Assembly: GCA_958354085.1 (NCBI GenBank)
Contig: CATWUX010000001.1
Span: 1-39,323 of the forward strand
Source of the DNA: an uncultured Oscillospiraceae bacterium
Lineage (GTDB): Bacteria; Bacillota; Clostridia; Oscillospirales; Acutalibacteraceae
Length of the DNA stretch: 39,323 nt
Direction of reading: 5' to 3'
Positions 25,867-35,262 of this stretch are shown here, one piece after another. The position numbers and the translations under genes were made by a program. The notes under the pieces are model-generated. The model was given only the letters and a program-made list of their open reading frames with translations. It made no database searches and had not been told where the DNA came from. Position 1 is the first letter of the stretch. Every line of letters starts with the position of its first letter.

Positions 25867-26736
25867 TCAGAAAAATTTACCATACAAGTCGTCCAGGAAT
25901 GCTTTTTCTTGTGCATTTAAAGGTGAAAACGGTCTCCGGGAATTTCCGCAGGGAATTCCTTTTTTCGTCAGTATATATTTGACTGAGCGAATCACATCCG
26001 TCCGAATCAGAGCCTCGGTGACCGTGTTGACCTGATGCTGCAAATCTTCCGCCGTTTTCATATCTCCCTGTTGATACGCGGCGCAAATAGCCTTATACTT
26101 CTTGACCATGATATTAAACGTACTGCCGATGGCGCCTGTGATTCCGACCGGCAGCGCATTGCACAGCAGTTCGTCGTGGCCATTGAACAATTTTAAATCT
26201 GGGAAGTGGCGATGGATTTTTTCCAGTTCAAACAAATCATATGAGGTATATTTCAGCCCCTGAATCTGTTTGTTTTCGAGAATCTTCTTGAGATTATCCG
26301 CCGTGAAGGATACCCCGGACAATGACGGAATCGAATACACGATCATGGGCAGGTGCGTCACGGAACAGATGTCGTTGTAATACTGAGCCAACTCATCAAA
26401 GCTGTACTTGTAGTAGAAAGGAGGCACACTGGAAACCGCGGACGCGCCCAATTGCGTGGCATATTCCGCCAAGGCTGCCGCTTTGGCAGTGGACATTTCG
26501 CCAATGTGGGCAATGACCGGTACCCGACCCGCTGTTTCTTCAATAGCCACCCGCAGAACTTCCCGACGTTCCTCGGTGGTCAGCAAAAAGCACTCACTGG
26601 TACTGCCGCCTACATAGAATCCGTCTGCGCCCTCCTCAATCAGATGATTGATCAGTTTCCGCAGAGCTTGAAAATCTACCTGTTCCTTGTCGTCAAATGG
26701 TGTGACCAACGCAGGAATAACTCCTTGAATATTCAT
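25867..26736 (-). CDS. nanA: N-acetylneuraminate lyase (DapA/NanA family aldolase)
   Basis: The 289-residue protein has full DHDPS/NAL family length. Visible active-site features: GGSTSE at 43-48 for the substrate carboxylate, Tyr134 in MIVYSIPSLSGV, and the Schiff-base Lys162 in GLKYTSYDLFELE. LFNGHDELLCNALPVGITGA and GSTFNIM follow E. coli NanA closely, which favours the neuraminate lyase branch over dihydrodipicolinate synthase. It splits Neu5Ac into pyruvate and an N-acetylhexosamine, or a related 2-keto-3-deoxy acid. GAGGG precedes ATG 26736; a longer frame adds 7 residues without a ribosome site. It sits between two LamG-containing surface protein genes in the large operon. NanE and NanK are not in the window, so the product's fate is unclear. 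Confidence 0.88.
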   Translation of the reverse strand: MNIQGVIPALVTPFDDKEQVDFQALRKLINHLIEEGADGFYVGGSTSECFLLTTEERREVLRVAIEETAGRVPVIAHIGEMSTAKAAALAEYATQLGASAVSSVPPFYYKYSFDELAQYYNDICSVTHLPMIVYSIPSLSGVSFTADNLKKILENKQIQGLKYTSYDLFELEKIHRHFPDLKLFNGHDELLCNALPVGITGAIGSTFNIMVKKYKAICAAYQQGDMKTAEDLQHQVNTVTEALIRTDVIRSVKYILTKKGIPCGNSRRPFSPLNAQEKAFLDDLYGKFF

Positions 26737-26871
26737 GAATAACCCTCTTTTTTGCATTTAAGTTTCGCGGCCGCGTGAACAGCCGCCTTTTCCGTGGATA
26801 CCGCGCCCGGCGCGGATAGACCGGCGACGGGCGCAGTATTCATTAACGATTTTTGCTGTGGTCAACCATTG

Positions 26872-29800
26872 TTATTGAGCCGTTTTCTTTTTCTTACGAA
26901 TCAGGATAACCGTAATTACAGCGCCGGCTGCAACAATCACACCGGCCAAAACTCCCAGAATAATCCAGACGGTGCCGTTTCCGAGCTTACCGCCCAAGAT
27001 ACCGGAGGCTTTATCAAAGGTTACATCAATGGTCAGCTCCTGATTCACATTGCTGACCGTAAAGGTGTTGTCCGTGACCGCTGTTTCCTGACCGTTGATC
27101 AGAACCTTGGAAACGGCAAAGCCTTCATCGGGCTTCAAGGTAAAGACCTTAGTATCCCCTTCCAGCAGCTTCTTGACCATGGATTCCACGGTACCGCCCT
27201 CCGAGATGTTCCAAGTGACTTTGTAACCGCGGACAATGTCGATATCGTAGCTCAGCCGGAAGCCGTTGGGGTGATACAGGGTAATGGTGTGTTTGCCCAT
27301 TTCCGCCATGTTAGGCTCCTTCAAGAGAGGATACCCGATCATGGACTGCGTCCATGTCCGACCGTTAAAAGCGGTAAAGGTCAGCACGCCGCCGTTCAGG
27401 CTGAACAGATCGCCTCTGCCGTACTTTACCTGCGGCAAGGTCGTGATCTCCACCGTCTTGGGGAAGTTACTGTCCGCCAAGGTGGCGTCATTCCACGGTT
27501 TCACCGACAGTTTGGATTTTTCCACCCGCACCATCTGGGCGCGCTGCTCGTTGTGGGTTGCCACAGCGCCGGGACCGTATTCCTCATCGGAGCGGCCATA
27601 GGACACATAGATATAGTCCTTTGAAATGTACAGGCTGGGATCCAAAATCTGATGAACCGATCCCGTCTTCAGGGAGGCTACCGGGCTCATCCGATCGATG
27701 TCCATAAGGAACTCCCAGTTCTTGCCGTCAGTGGATTTTACGAGCGAAAGCCGGGTACGATATTGGAGATCATTTAAAGAAGCCGGGCTGTCGTTGACCC
27801 ATACCATGTAATACGTGCCTTTCTCATAAGGATCGGCAAACACGGCAAACGAAGATTTAGCGCATTGAAGCTCCGGCACCGGATACATGCCCTGCCATGT
27901 TTTTCCGTCGTCAAACGACTCGGTATACTGCATGCATCCATATTCGTTACGCGAATAGTACATCCGCAGGCTGCCGTCGCTGCACTTGATCACCTTGGAT
28001 TCCGACCAGGATACATTACTGGTCGGCGTATAGTTGGCCACCACGTCGTTGGTGTTGGTCTCCGAAGGCGTCCAAGTCTTGCCGTAATCGTCGCTGTAGT
28101 ACACCACGGTGTAATGGCCGCGGATCGACGCGCCGTTATAGCGACGGAAAGCCACGGGGAAATACAGCCGGGTGTTACCCTCGGCGGTCTTGGCCGAAGT
28201 CATGGTATTCACATGGAACAAAGCCAGCTGGTTGCCGTCGTCGTCAAACTGCTCCGATGTGGGCAGCACCTGACCGATCGTCTCCCAGTTTTTCATATCC
28301 TTGGACACCTGCACATACAGTTCATTATACAGAACCTGAATATACATACCATTGTCCATCTTCAGGATGCTGGCATAACCGGCGCCGCACACGGTCTTAT
28401 AATCCTGACCGGTGATGTTGGTCCAGGTCTGCCCTTTGTCCTTGGACAGGAACTGATATTTGGCAAACACGCCCAGCAGATTGCCGTTTGGCAGCTCTTC
28501 GATCTCCAGATAGTTAGAGTAGGTTTCGGGGAATACGGTAACCTCCACCACGCCATCTGTAACAGCGCCGCCGTTTTTGAAGGTAGCTTTAATATCGTCC
28601 ACATAGAAATCTGCGTTATCGCTGTAGACACCGATCCGACCGAAGCCGCAGTTATCGATCATATCCGGCGAGCTGAGCACCACTTTACCGTCTACCTTAA
28701 CCTCAATGCTGTGGCCGCTTGCCGCCACCTCGAAGGAATACCATTTGTTTTTCTCGAGAGCAAAAGTCTCGTCGGCATACACCCGCTGGGTATCAAAATC
28801 GACGCCCTCGGTGCCCTCCAGATACCATTTGGATTCCTTGAAATCATAACCCGCCCGGACATAAGCCGTATCAGACGAACGGCGGATATAGAAGCCCGCC
28901 TTGGCGTTGCTGCGGGTGCCGGTTACTTTAAATTTCGCCGCATATACGGGATCCTCTTCAAAGCCATGGAGCCAGCTGTCGGTATAGCCCGAAACGCCTT
29001 TGACGCCGTACACCTTGTTGTCGCCGTCGGCATACACCTTCCACTGATCCTTGCCGGAGGTCTCGATCCAGTGACTGGGGTTTTTACCCGCCGTTTCGTC
29101 GTCGAAATTGTCCTCGTAAACGGTCGGTTCAATCTGCGGGACATAGACATTGGCAACGGTTCCCCGCACCTTAAAGTTATCGAACTTGCCGTTGGCCTCG
29201 GAATTTCGCAGACCGAAACCGCCGCTGACATACTGGTTGCTGGACATGGATTCATCCTGCGTTATCAAAAGAACGTCGTCTATGTAGACCTTCAGGATTC
29301 CCTCCAGCAGTGTCATACGCAGATTGTGCCATTCGTGCGGCTGGATGGTAATATCATAATTGATGGGCAGCACCGATTGCAGCGTGACATGGCCGGAAGC
29401 CTGCTTTTTCAGCAGCTGTAAGGTGTAGGTCATGTTGCCATCTGAATCCTTGGTCTTGTTGGTCAAACGGACATGGTAATAGCCGTAGCTGCTGATATTG
29501 AAGCCGAAACCGATGTAGCAATCTTCCTCCGACATCATAATATCCGCTTCAGCGGATACGATATTGCCCTCGTAGCCGTTGGGAATAGCCCAGCCGCTTC
29601 CCACCAAAGCATAGGTAGCCATATCGTTCAGGTAATATCCGTTGCGGGTCAGCCATTTACCGCTGTTATTCTCATAGCTGTGGATGTACCGATGCGGCAA
29701 ATCCTGATTAAAGGTGTCCCGATACAGGACATCGTATCCGGCCAGCTCCGGATACTGTACCAGTTCCCATGCATCCCAGATGGCCTCATACTGCGTAACC

Positions 29801-32532
29801 ACCGACTCGGCCAGACTGTTGACCTCATACGGAGACAGAGAATCAAACAATTGCTTCAGCTCTTGTACCGTCTGCCGATCCGATTCAGACAAAGCAGCGG
29901 GATTGATCGCCTGCACTTTGGAAGCGAAAGCATCCAGATAGTCCTGACGGGACACCACCGTCACCGTAAAAGTCGTGGTGTGATCCTGATAGGAAGCGGT
30001 CACCTTATGTTGTCCCAGCACGGTGCTATCGAAATCCGACAGCATTTGCGACGTGACCTTCACAATCTCGTTGGTGCCATCGTCATAATTGATCTTCAGG
30101 GACAAATCCTCCGGCTCCAATACAAAACCCTGATACAGAGTCGTCGCGTTGTTGGCGCTTTGTACTTCCATGGAGGCGATGCTCTTCTTATGCAGGGGGG
30201 TAACCAGGTAATTGTCAATCAGTGCGCTGGTGTTGACAACCTTTAAGCCGCTGGCACCTTTCACCTGCGCAAACTCGCTGTCGTCAATGAATGTGCTGAC
30301 CAGTGCGTCGTTGAAATATACCTGAATCTCATTGCCGATGATAGCCAGCTTGATATTATACCAGACGCTGGTTGTCAGGCCCTCTTTCAAACCGGCTTTG
30401 GTTTGAAGCAAGGAGGCCGTATATTGCTCCAGACGTTCCGATCCGTTTTTGGAGAAACGATACAGCTCGCCTTTCATGGAACCGCGAGTCAAGTTCAGAC
30501 GGAACTCATAATAATAGGAATTGGTTTTTCGAGAGATAACGCCGATATATTCGCTGCTGGATTCCACATTCTTATCAAAACATACATCGGCAGAGACCGC
30601 GTAGTCGGTCCACTCCTCGCCGCCGTTAATATTGATAACATAGGAATAGGAAGAAACCGAACCCTGCGGTCGGTTGAAATCCACCTTCAGCATGCCTTTG
30701 CTCACTTTGTTGGTGAACTGCGCCGAGGCCGGGAAAGACCACAGACTGTTGGCGCTTTTATCAAAGGTATCTTTAAACAAATAAGCTGAAATAGTAAAAT
30801 CGAACGTGGTTGTCGCTTTTCCATAGGTGATCGTAATCGTCTGCTTTTTGGTAGACGTGGGGTTATAACCGGAGAGCATATTCTCCGTCACACCCATCAC
30901 ACCGATGGAATTGTCGGTGTAGTGCAGCAACAACGCAAAATTGGACACATCCAACGCTTTGGCTTCCAAACTGGTTACCGGTTCCAGTTTTGCGTTGACC
31001 AACGAAATTTTATCGATTGCGTCCGGGGACTTCTTTTCCGCGGTTACTACCTTGAAATCGTCAAATTCGCAGGAGCCGTTGATAGCGCGCAAACCCACAT
31101 AAGGGGTGGTTTCCGCCGTACTGAAATCGGAGGTTACAATGGCCAATTTATCGTTGACATAGCACAGTACGCCCTCGTCCAGCACAGTAACCTTTAATGT
31201 ATAGAACTTGTCCTTGCTGAAGGTGATGCCCAGATCACTCAACAGCGCGGAGCCCAAAAGAGTGGTATGACGGTACAGCAGCAGATTGCCGCTGGTGGTC
31301 AAACGCAGATTATACACCGCCGCACTGCCGCTGCCGGTGGCAAACTGCAAACCCGCCGCACCTTCACGCGCGGTGGCTGTGGTGGAATTACCCTTGGCGC
31401 GTACTTTGACCTGAACCGTATAGTTGTCCCAGTCGGCCGAGTCCGCGGTATTTACAAAAGCCTCCGCCGTAAGCGGTGAATTAAAGGCGCCTACATTGGG
31501 AAAGTCCACGACCATTTTGCCGTTTTCCGCTTTGAAAGCGTAGCTGAAACCGAATTCCGCGTTGTTGACCTCTTTGTATGTCCAGGCAGGCCGTCCATTG
31601 TCAAAGGATTCCTCCGCCAGCACGGTTTCCGGCAGGGACTTGACCACATTCACCTGGAACTGGGTAGTCTTTCCGCCATAAGAAACTGTAATGGTTTTGG
31701 TACCCACCGATCCATCCAGTCCCTTGAAGGTAACACCGGAAGTGGTCGAGGGAATGGTTTCGTTGCCGTACACCCCGTTATAAAACACTTTCAAATCGAA
31801 GCTCAGCAGGCCGGTAACCGAGATCTGCTCCGGAATGTTGATTGCCTCGATGCTTTCCACTACCCGATCCTCGATCTTGAGAATCTTGAAATTCTGAAAA
31901 GCGGCTTTGGTATACAGGGTACGTACGCCGGCAAAACCGCTCTCGTAGGATTTGTCGGTAACTTCGGTCACCAGCACATCGTTCAGATAGCACTGGATCT
32001 TTTCGCCTACGACCAGCATACGCAGTTCGTAGGTCTCGCCCTCTACAATCTTACCGTCCTTTGTGCCGGGAATATTGGTACTGGTCTGATACAGCACCTT
32101 ACCGGAGGATTTTTCCCCACGGCGATAAAGCCGGACAAAAGTGGTGCCGGAGGAGGTGATGCCGAGTCCGAATTCATAGCCTTCGGTCATAGACGCATTG
32201 GCTCTGGCGACGATTGCCGCGGTACCGGTCTGCACGTCGCCGTTTACGTCGGTGCCGCGTTTAATGGACAGAGAGCCGGACACCGCATAGTCTTTGTTTT
32301 CCGAGAGGCCGTTTACATAGTTTTTATCGCTGCCGGACAGCGAGTAGACGCCTCCGGCCACTTTGCCAACATTTGTATCTTGCCATTGTCCGGACAACCC
32401 GCTGGCGAATTCATCGGAAAACAATATCAAGGAATCTGCCTTTCCCAGTACAAAGCCAAAGCCGCTGAAAAGCGTGCAAACCAGGGCCAATACCGCAAAA
32501 GAGGATAGGATTCTCCTGGAAATATTTTTCAT
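26872..32532 (-). CDS. Giant modular surface protein with sialidase-fold domain
   Basis: The precursor has about 1886 residues. Order (approximate): signal peptide 1-34; LamG-like 36-225; Big/Ig-like 228-300; LamG-like 305-500; Ig-like 505-585; LamG-like 588-795; Ig-like 800-875; helical segment 876-945 (FIVAR-like); two more LamG-like domains 950-1335; sialidase-fold propeller 1340-1690; beta domain; InlB-like repeat (KVTWNISEGGTVESMVKKLL) near 1775-1845; C-terminal helix with tail RKKKKTAQ. The propeller shows YYSDDYGKTW, SFDDGKTW and SWSESKVIKCSDGSLRM, the last like the base-Glu region of GH33, but no FRIP motif. ATG 32532 is preferred over an in-frame GTG 9 bases upstream. It is likely the main surface binder and hydrolase of this locus; specificity is unknown. 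Confidence 0.83.
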   Translation of the reverse strand: MKNISRRILSSFAVLALVCTLFSGFGFVLGKADSLILFSDEFASGLSGQWQDTNVGKVAGGVYSLSGSDKNYVNGLSENKDYAVSGSLSIKRGTDVNGDVQTGTAAIVARANASMTEGYEFGLGITSSGTTFVRLYRRGEKSSGKVLYQTSTNIPGTKDGKIVEGETYELRMLVVGEKIQCYLNDVLVTEVTDKSYESGFAGVRTLYTKAAFQNFKILKIEDRVVESIEAINIPEQISVTGLLSFDLKVFYNGVYGNETIPSTTSGVTFKGLDGSVGTKTITVSYGGKTTQFQVNVVKSLPETVLAEESFDNGRPAWTYKEVNNAEFGFSYAFKAENGKMVVDFPNVGAFNSPLTAEAFVNTADSADWDNYTVQVKVRAKGNSTTATAREGAAGLQFATGSGSAAVYNLRLTTSGNLLLYRHTTLLGSALLSDLGITFSKDKFYTLKVTVLDEGVLCYVNDKLAIVTSDFSTAETTPYVGLRAINGSCEFDDFKVVTAEKKSPDAIDKISLVNAKLEPVTSLEAKALDVSNFALLLHYTDNSIGVMGVTENMLSGYNPTSTKKQTITITYGKATTTFDFTISAYLFKDTFDKSANSLWSFPASAQFTNKVSKGMLKVDFNRPQGSVSSYSYVININGGEEWTDYAVSADVCFDKNVESSSEYIGVISRKTNSYYYEFRLNLTRGSMKGELYRFSKNGSERLEQYTASLLQTKAGLKEGLTTSVWYNIKLAIIGNEIQVYFNDALVSTFIDDSEFAQVKGASGLKVVNTSALIDNYLVTPLHKKSIASMEVQSANNATTLYQGFVLEPEDLSLKINYDDGTNEIVKVTSQMLSDFDSTVLGQHKVTASYQDHTTTFTVTVVSRQDYLDAFASKVQAINPAALSESDRQTVQELKQLFDSLSPYEVNSLAESVVTQYEAIWDAWELVQYPELAGYDVLYRDTFNQDLPHRYIHSYENNSGKWLTRNGYYLNDMATYALVGSGWAIPNGYEGNIVSAEADIMMSEEDCYIGFGFNISSYGYYHVRLTNKTKDSDGNMTYTLQLLKKQASGHVTLQSVLPINYDITIQPHEWHNLRMTLLEGILKVYIDDVLLITQDESMSSNQYVSGGFGLRNSEANGKFDNFKVRGTVANVYVPQIEPTVYEDNFDDETAGKNPSHWIETSGKDQWKVYADGDNKVYGVKGVSGYTDSWLHGFEEDPVYAAKFKVTGTRSNAKAGFYIRRSSDTAYVRAGYDFKESKWYLEGTEGVDFDTQRVYADETFALEKNKWYSFEVAASGHSIEVKVDGKVVLSSPDMIDNCGFGRIGVYSDNADFYVDDIKATFKNGGAVTDGVVEVTVFPETYSNYLEIEELPNGNLLGVFAKYQFLSKDKGQTWTNITGQDYKTVCGAGYASILKMDNGMYIQVLYNELYVQVSKDMKNWETIGQVLPTSEQFDDDGNQLALFHVNTMTSAKTAEGNTRLYFPVAFRRYNGASIRGHYTVVYYSDDYGKTWTPSETNTNDVVANYTPTSNVSWSESKVIKCSDGSLRMYYSRNEYGCMQYTESFDDGKTWQGMYPVPELQCAKSSFAVFADPYEKGTYYMVWVNDSPASLNDLQYRTRLSLVKSTDGKNWEFLMDIDRMSPVASLKTGSVHQILDPSLYISKDYIYVSYGRSDEEYGPGAVATHNEQRAQMVRVEKSKLSVKPWNDATLADSNFPKTVEITTLPQVKYGRGDLFSLNGGVLTFTAFNGRTWTQSMIGYPLLKEPNMAEMGKHTITLYHPNGFRLSYDIDIVRGYKVTWNISEGGTVESMVKKLLEGDTKVFTLKPDEGFAVSKVLINGQETAVTDNTFTVSNVNQELTIDVTFDKASGILGGKLGNGTVWIILGVLAGVIVAAGAVITVILIRKKKKTAQ

Positions 32533-32611
32533 TTTATCCACCCGTTTTTCTCACTAACTGGAATTTATCCGTTATTTCAATTCAAAAACCGCTTCTGTTT
32601 TCGCCGAAGAA

Positions 32612-32663
32612 GGCAGGAGCGTGTTTATCGCGCTTATGGCTTGCCAATAAAAGCGCCCCTGCC
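32612..32663 (-). promoter_or_regulatory. Strong RNA hairpin between the binding-protein and giant-protein genes
   Basis: GGCAGGAGCG (32612-32621) pairs with CGCCCCTGCC (32654-32663) with one mismatch, and an inner GCGCTTATGGC/GCC-type stem extends it. There is no U-run on the minus-strand side. It fits a processing or mRNA-stabilising stem that keeps solute-binding-protein transcript abundant relative to downstream genes. Confidence 0.6.
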
Positions 32664-32684
32664 GCCGCAATCTCCTAATAGGCC

Positions 32685-34331
32685 TTATTTTGTCGCATTC
32701 GCATAAACGTCGTAGCTTCTTTGCAGGATTGCCAGATAATCGTCAATTCCCAGTTTCTTTATGGTGTTGACATAAGCGTCCCACTCTTGGTCGATATCAC
32801 TCTTATTGGTAATCCAATTGGCGCGCTTCGTATCCACCTGATAGAAAATATCCGTGGTCAGTGCATCCATGTCGTAGGCGTCGTCCGGCGCATAATACGG
32901 CCGCGGCCATACTTCCTTATTGATATAATCCTTGTAGATAGCATAGTTGTTCTGCTTAATAGCGTCGTTGCCGCCCAGGATGATCTGATTCTCATAAGCG
33001 CTGACCGGAATGCCGTGCGGAATGTTACCAATGATTTTGGTCAGAACCGGATATTCCTTGTCGATCGCTTTCTGCGTCTCGGAATCCAGTGTGAGGATCT
33101 TATATTTGCCGTCATCGGTTTTTTCCAGACGGCCTTCACCCACAAAACCGTAGTTGCAGGCCAAGGCATTTTCCAGATCATAGAATTTATCCATGAACGC
33201 CATCAGGACATCCACATTTTGGCACAGGTCGGTGACCAGGAACTGATTTTTACTGCCGTTGGTAGCGGGATGATAGTAGAATTTCGGCTCATAGCCTTCC
33301 ACCTTGGGAGGTGCAATGCAGATATAATCCGAGCTGTAAGCCGTGCTGACCGGAGCGGTGTTGGTGAACATACCGACTACGCAGGTTTCGGATTTCAGCT
33401 TGGCATTCAACGTGGTGGAGTTGCCGGTAAAGCATTCATTCCACATAAGGCCCTCGGTATACAGCGTACGGTACCACTTAATAGCCTCTTTATAAGCCGG
33501 ATCGATCGGTACGAATTTCACCTTGCCATCTACGACCTGTACAAAAGCGTCGGTGGTGCTGTCCTTGGTGGCAAGCCCCCACAGCCCTAACAGCGCCTCG
33601 GTGTGCATAAAGCTCTGACCGACGGCACACAGATAGGGAATTTCATCCTGAAGGTTATTGCCGTTGGGATCACGGGTAGCAAACGCACGCAGCACATTCG
33701 TCAGTTCGTCCAACGTCGTGGGAACTGCCAACCCCAAAGTATCCAGCCACTTTTTATTGATCCAAATCGGTGTTTCCAAATAGTGCCCCTGCAAGCCGTT
33801 GTTCTTCGGCAAAGTGTAAATTTTACCGTCGGTTGCCGTAACCATATTGTAAATCTGTGGATTTTCTTCCAGCTGTTTAGTGAAGTTGGGCATAACGGTT
33901 TTATTAAAATACCCGCCGATTTCCTGCAGCTTTTCAGCCTCGATATACTTGGACACGTCCAGATCGGTCAGCCACGGGCCGCCAAACCATACGTCGCCGT
34001 AATTGCTACCGTTGATCATTAACGCCAGCTTTTCAGCAGCTGCTGTACCGGCTCCCAGAAACTCAAACTGGATATTCACGTTGGTTTCGTTTTTGATCTT
34101 TTGCCAAAGCTGATTTTTTTCCAGATCCGATTTAAAGCTCTCCCCTTCTACGCCTCTTACCATGAATTTAAAGGTTACCGGCTCTTCCAGAGGAAATTTG
34201 ACCTCTTTCTCATGCATGACGGTCGACTCGGGAGTCGAGCTGCTGTCTTTGCCGCCGCTACAGGCGGTAAACGACAAAATGGAACATACTGCTAAGGTAC
34301 CTGCCAGCCAAGATCTTAACTTCGTTTTCAT
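32685..34331 (-). CDS. Extracellular solute-binding lipoprotein (LplA-type)
   Basis: The 548-residue precursor has a lipoprotein signal ending FTAC (Cys24) and a Ser/Lys-rich tether. The size and features such as FKFMVRGVEGESFKSDLE, IYTLPKNNGLQGHYLETPIW, LDTLGLAVPTTLDELTNVLR and RDPNGNNLQDEIPY are typical of the larger LplA-type CUT1 binding proteins of Firmicutes, which take complex oligosaccharides. AAAGGAAG precedes ATG 34331. It lies 25 bases after the LplC-type permease, completing an LplBC-type importer without an ATPase. Ligand is not known; a sialyl- or other acidic oligosaccharide is suggested only by nanA and NanQ in the operon. Confidence 0.92.
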   Translation of the reverse strand: MKTKLRSWLAGTLAVCSILSFTACSGGKDSSSTPESTVMHEKEVKFPLEEPVTFKFMVRGVEGESFKSDLEKNQLWQKIKNETNVNIQFEFLGAGTAAAEKLALMINGSNYGDVWFGGPWLTDLDVSKYIEAEKLQEIGGYFNKTVMPNFTKQLEENPQIYNMVTATDGKIYTLPKNNGLQGHYLETPIWINKKWLDTLGLAVPTTLDELTNVLRAFATRDPNGNNLQDEIPYLCAVGQSFMHTEALLGLWGLATKDSTTDAFVQVVDGKVKFVPIDPAYKEAIKWYRTLYTEGLMWNECFTGNSTTLNAKLKSETCVVGMFTNTAPVSTAYSSDYICIAPPKVEGYEPKFYYHPATNGSKNQFLVTDLCQNVDVLMAFMDKFYDLENALACNYGFVGEGRLEKTDDGKYKILTLDSETQKAIDKEYPVLTKIIGNIPHGIPVSAYENQIILGGNDAIKQNNYAIYKDYINKEVWPRPYYAPDDAYDMDALTTDIFYQVDTKRANWITNKSDIDQEWDAYVNTIKKLGIDDYLAILQRSYDVYANATK

Positions 34332-34356
34332 GAAAATCTTCCTTTCATTTCAAATT

Positions 34357-35247
34357 TTATCCTTTAATGGCTCCCACCATTACACCGCGATTGAAATACT
34401 TCTGAATGAATGGGTACAACAGACAGAATGGCAAAGCCGCCACCACAACGACACTGTATTTCAGCAGCTCCTTTTCCCGTTCAAATTCCAAAATCTGATC
34501 CGGCGTCATAGATTCCGACAAAGAAGAGCTCAGCGTCTGCGTCAGTTCTTGTATGATCACCTGCAGACTTTGCTTATTGGGGTCGTCGATATAAATGACA
34601 AAGCGCATATACTCGTTCCACCAGCTCAAAGCGCTGAACAGGAACAGTACCGCGATAGTTGCCTTGCACAGCGGCAAAGCAAACTGAAAGAAATAACGAA
34701 AATCGTTTGCACCGTCGATGGCCGCCGCCTCATACATGGTTTCCGGGAGAGAATCAAACGAGCTGCGCGCCAGAATCATATAATAGACGTTGAGTGACGA
34801 CGGAATAATCATGACCCATATGGTATCGAGCCAGCCGATGGATTGATGGAGCAAATAGGTTGGGACGATACCGCCGGTAAAATACATGGAGACAATGAAC
34901 AAAAAGTTGATAACCTTCCGCCCCTTCAGTTTTGTGCGGGACAAGGCATAGGCGGCCGGCAGAGTAACCGCCAGCGTGGCAAAGCTGCCCGCAAACAGAT
35001 AAAACAGGGAGTTGCGGTATCCAATCCAGATGCGGCTATTATCCAGCAAAGTTTTATAGGCACTGAAATTGATATCCTTTGGCCAGAAGATGACTTCGCC
35101 TCGGGCAATCGCCAACGGATCGCTTACGGAAGCGATAAGGACAAACCAGAGCGGGTATAGAGCAATCAGACTAATCAGGATCAGCAAAACGATGAATACG
35201 ATATCCGTGATTAAATCCACTCGGCTGCGCCGTTTTCTTTTCAGCAT
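34357..35247 (-). CDS. Sugar ABC transporter permease (LplC/YtcP type)
   Basis: The 296-residue inner-membrane protein has a basic N-terminus, about six helices and the EAA loop LPETMYEAAAIDGANDFRYF near residues 167-186. SVSDPLAIARGEVIFWPKD near 35-55 is characteristic of LplC-type partners of large binding lipoproteins. GAAGGAGG precedes ATG 35247. It is 15 bases after the other permease gene and should form a heterodimer with it. Confidence 0.93.
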   Translation of the reverse strand: MLKRKRRSRVDLITDIVFIVLLILISLIALYPLWFVLIASVSDPLAIARGEVIFWPKDINFSAYKTLLDNSRIWIGYRNSLFYLFAGSFATLAVTLPAAYALSRTKLKGRKVINFLFIVSMYFTGGIVPTYLLHQSIGWLDTIWVMIIPSSLNVYYMILARSSFDSLPETMYEAAAIDGANDFRYFFQFALPLCKATIAVLFLFSALSWWNEYMRFVIYIDDPNKQSLQVIIQELTQTLSSSLSESMTPDQILEFEREKELLKYSVVVVAALPFCLLYPFIQKYFNRGVMVGAIKG

Positions 35248-35262
35248 ATATACCCCTCCTTC

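Noticed and set aside
25867..26736. Calling the aldolase dihydrodipicolinate synthase (dapA).
   Set aside because: The GGSTSE, Tyr134 and FNGHDE-GSTFNIM segments fit NanA better, and the neighbours are sugar genes and not lysine genes.
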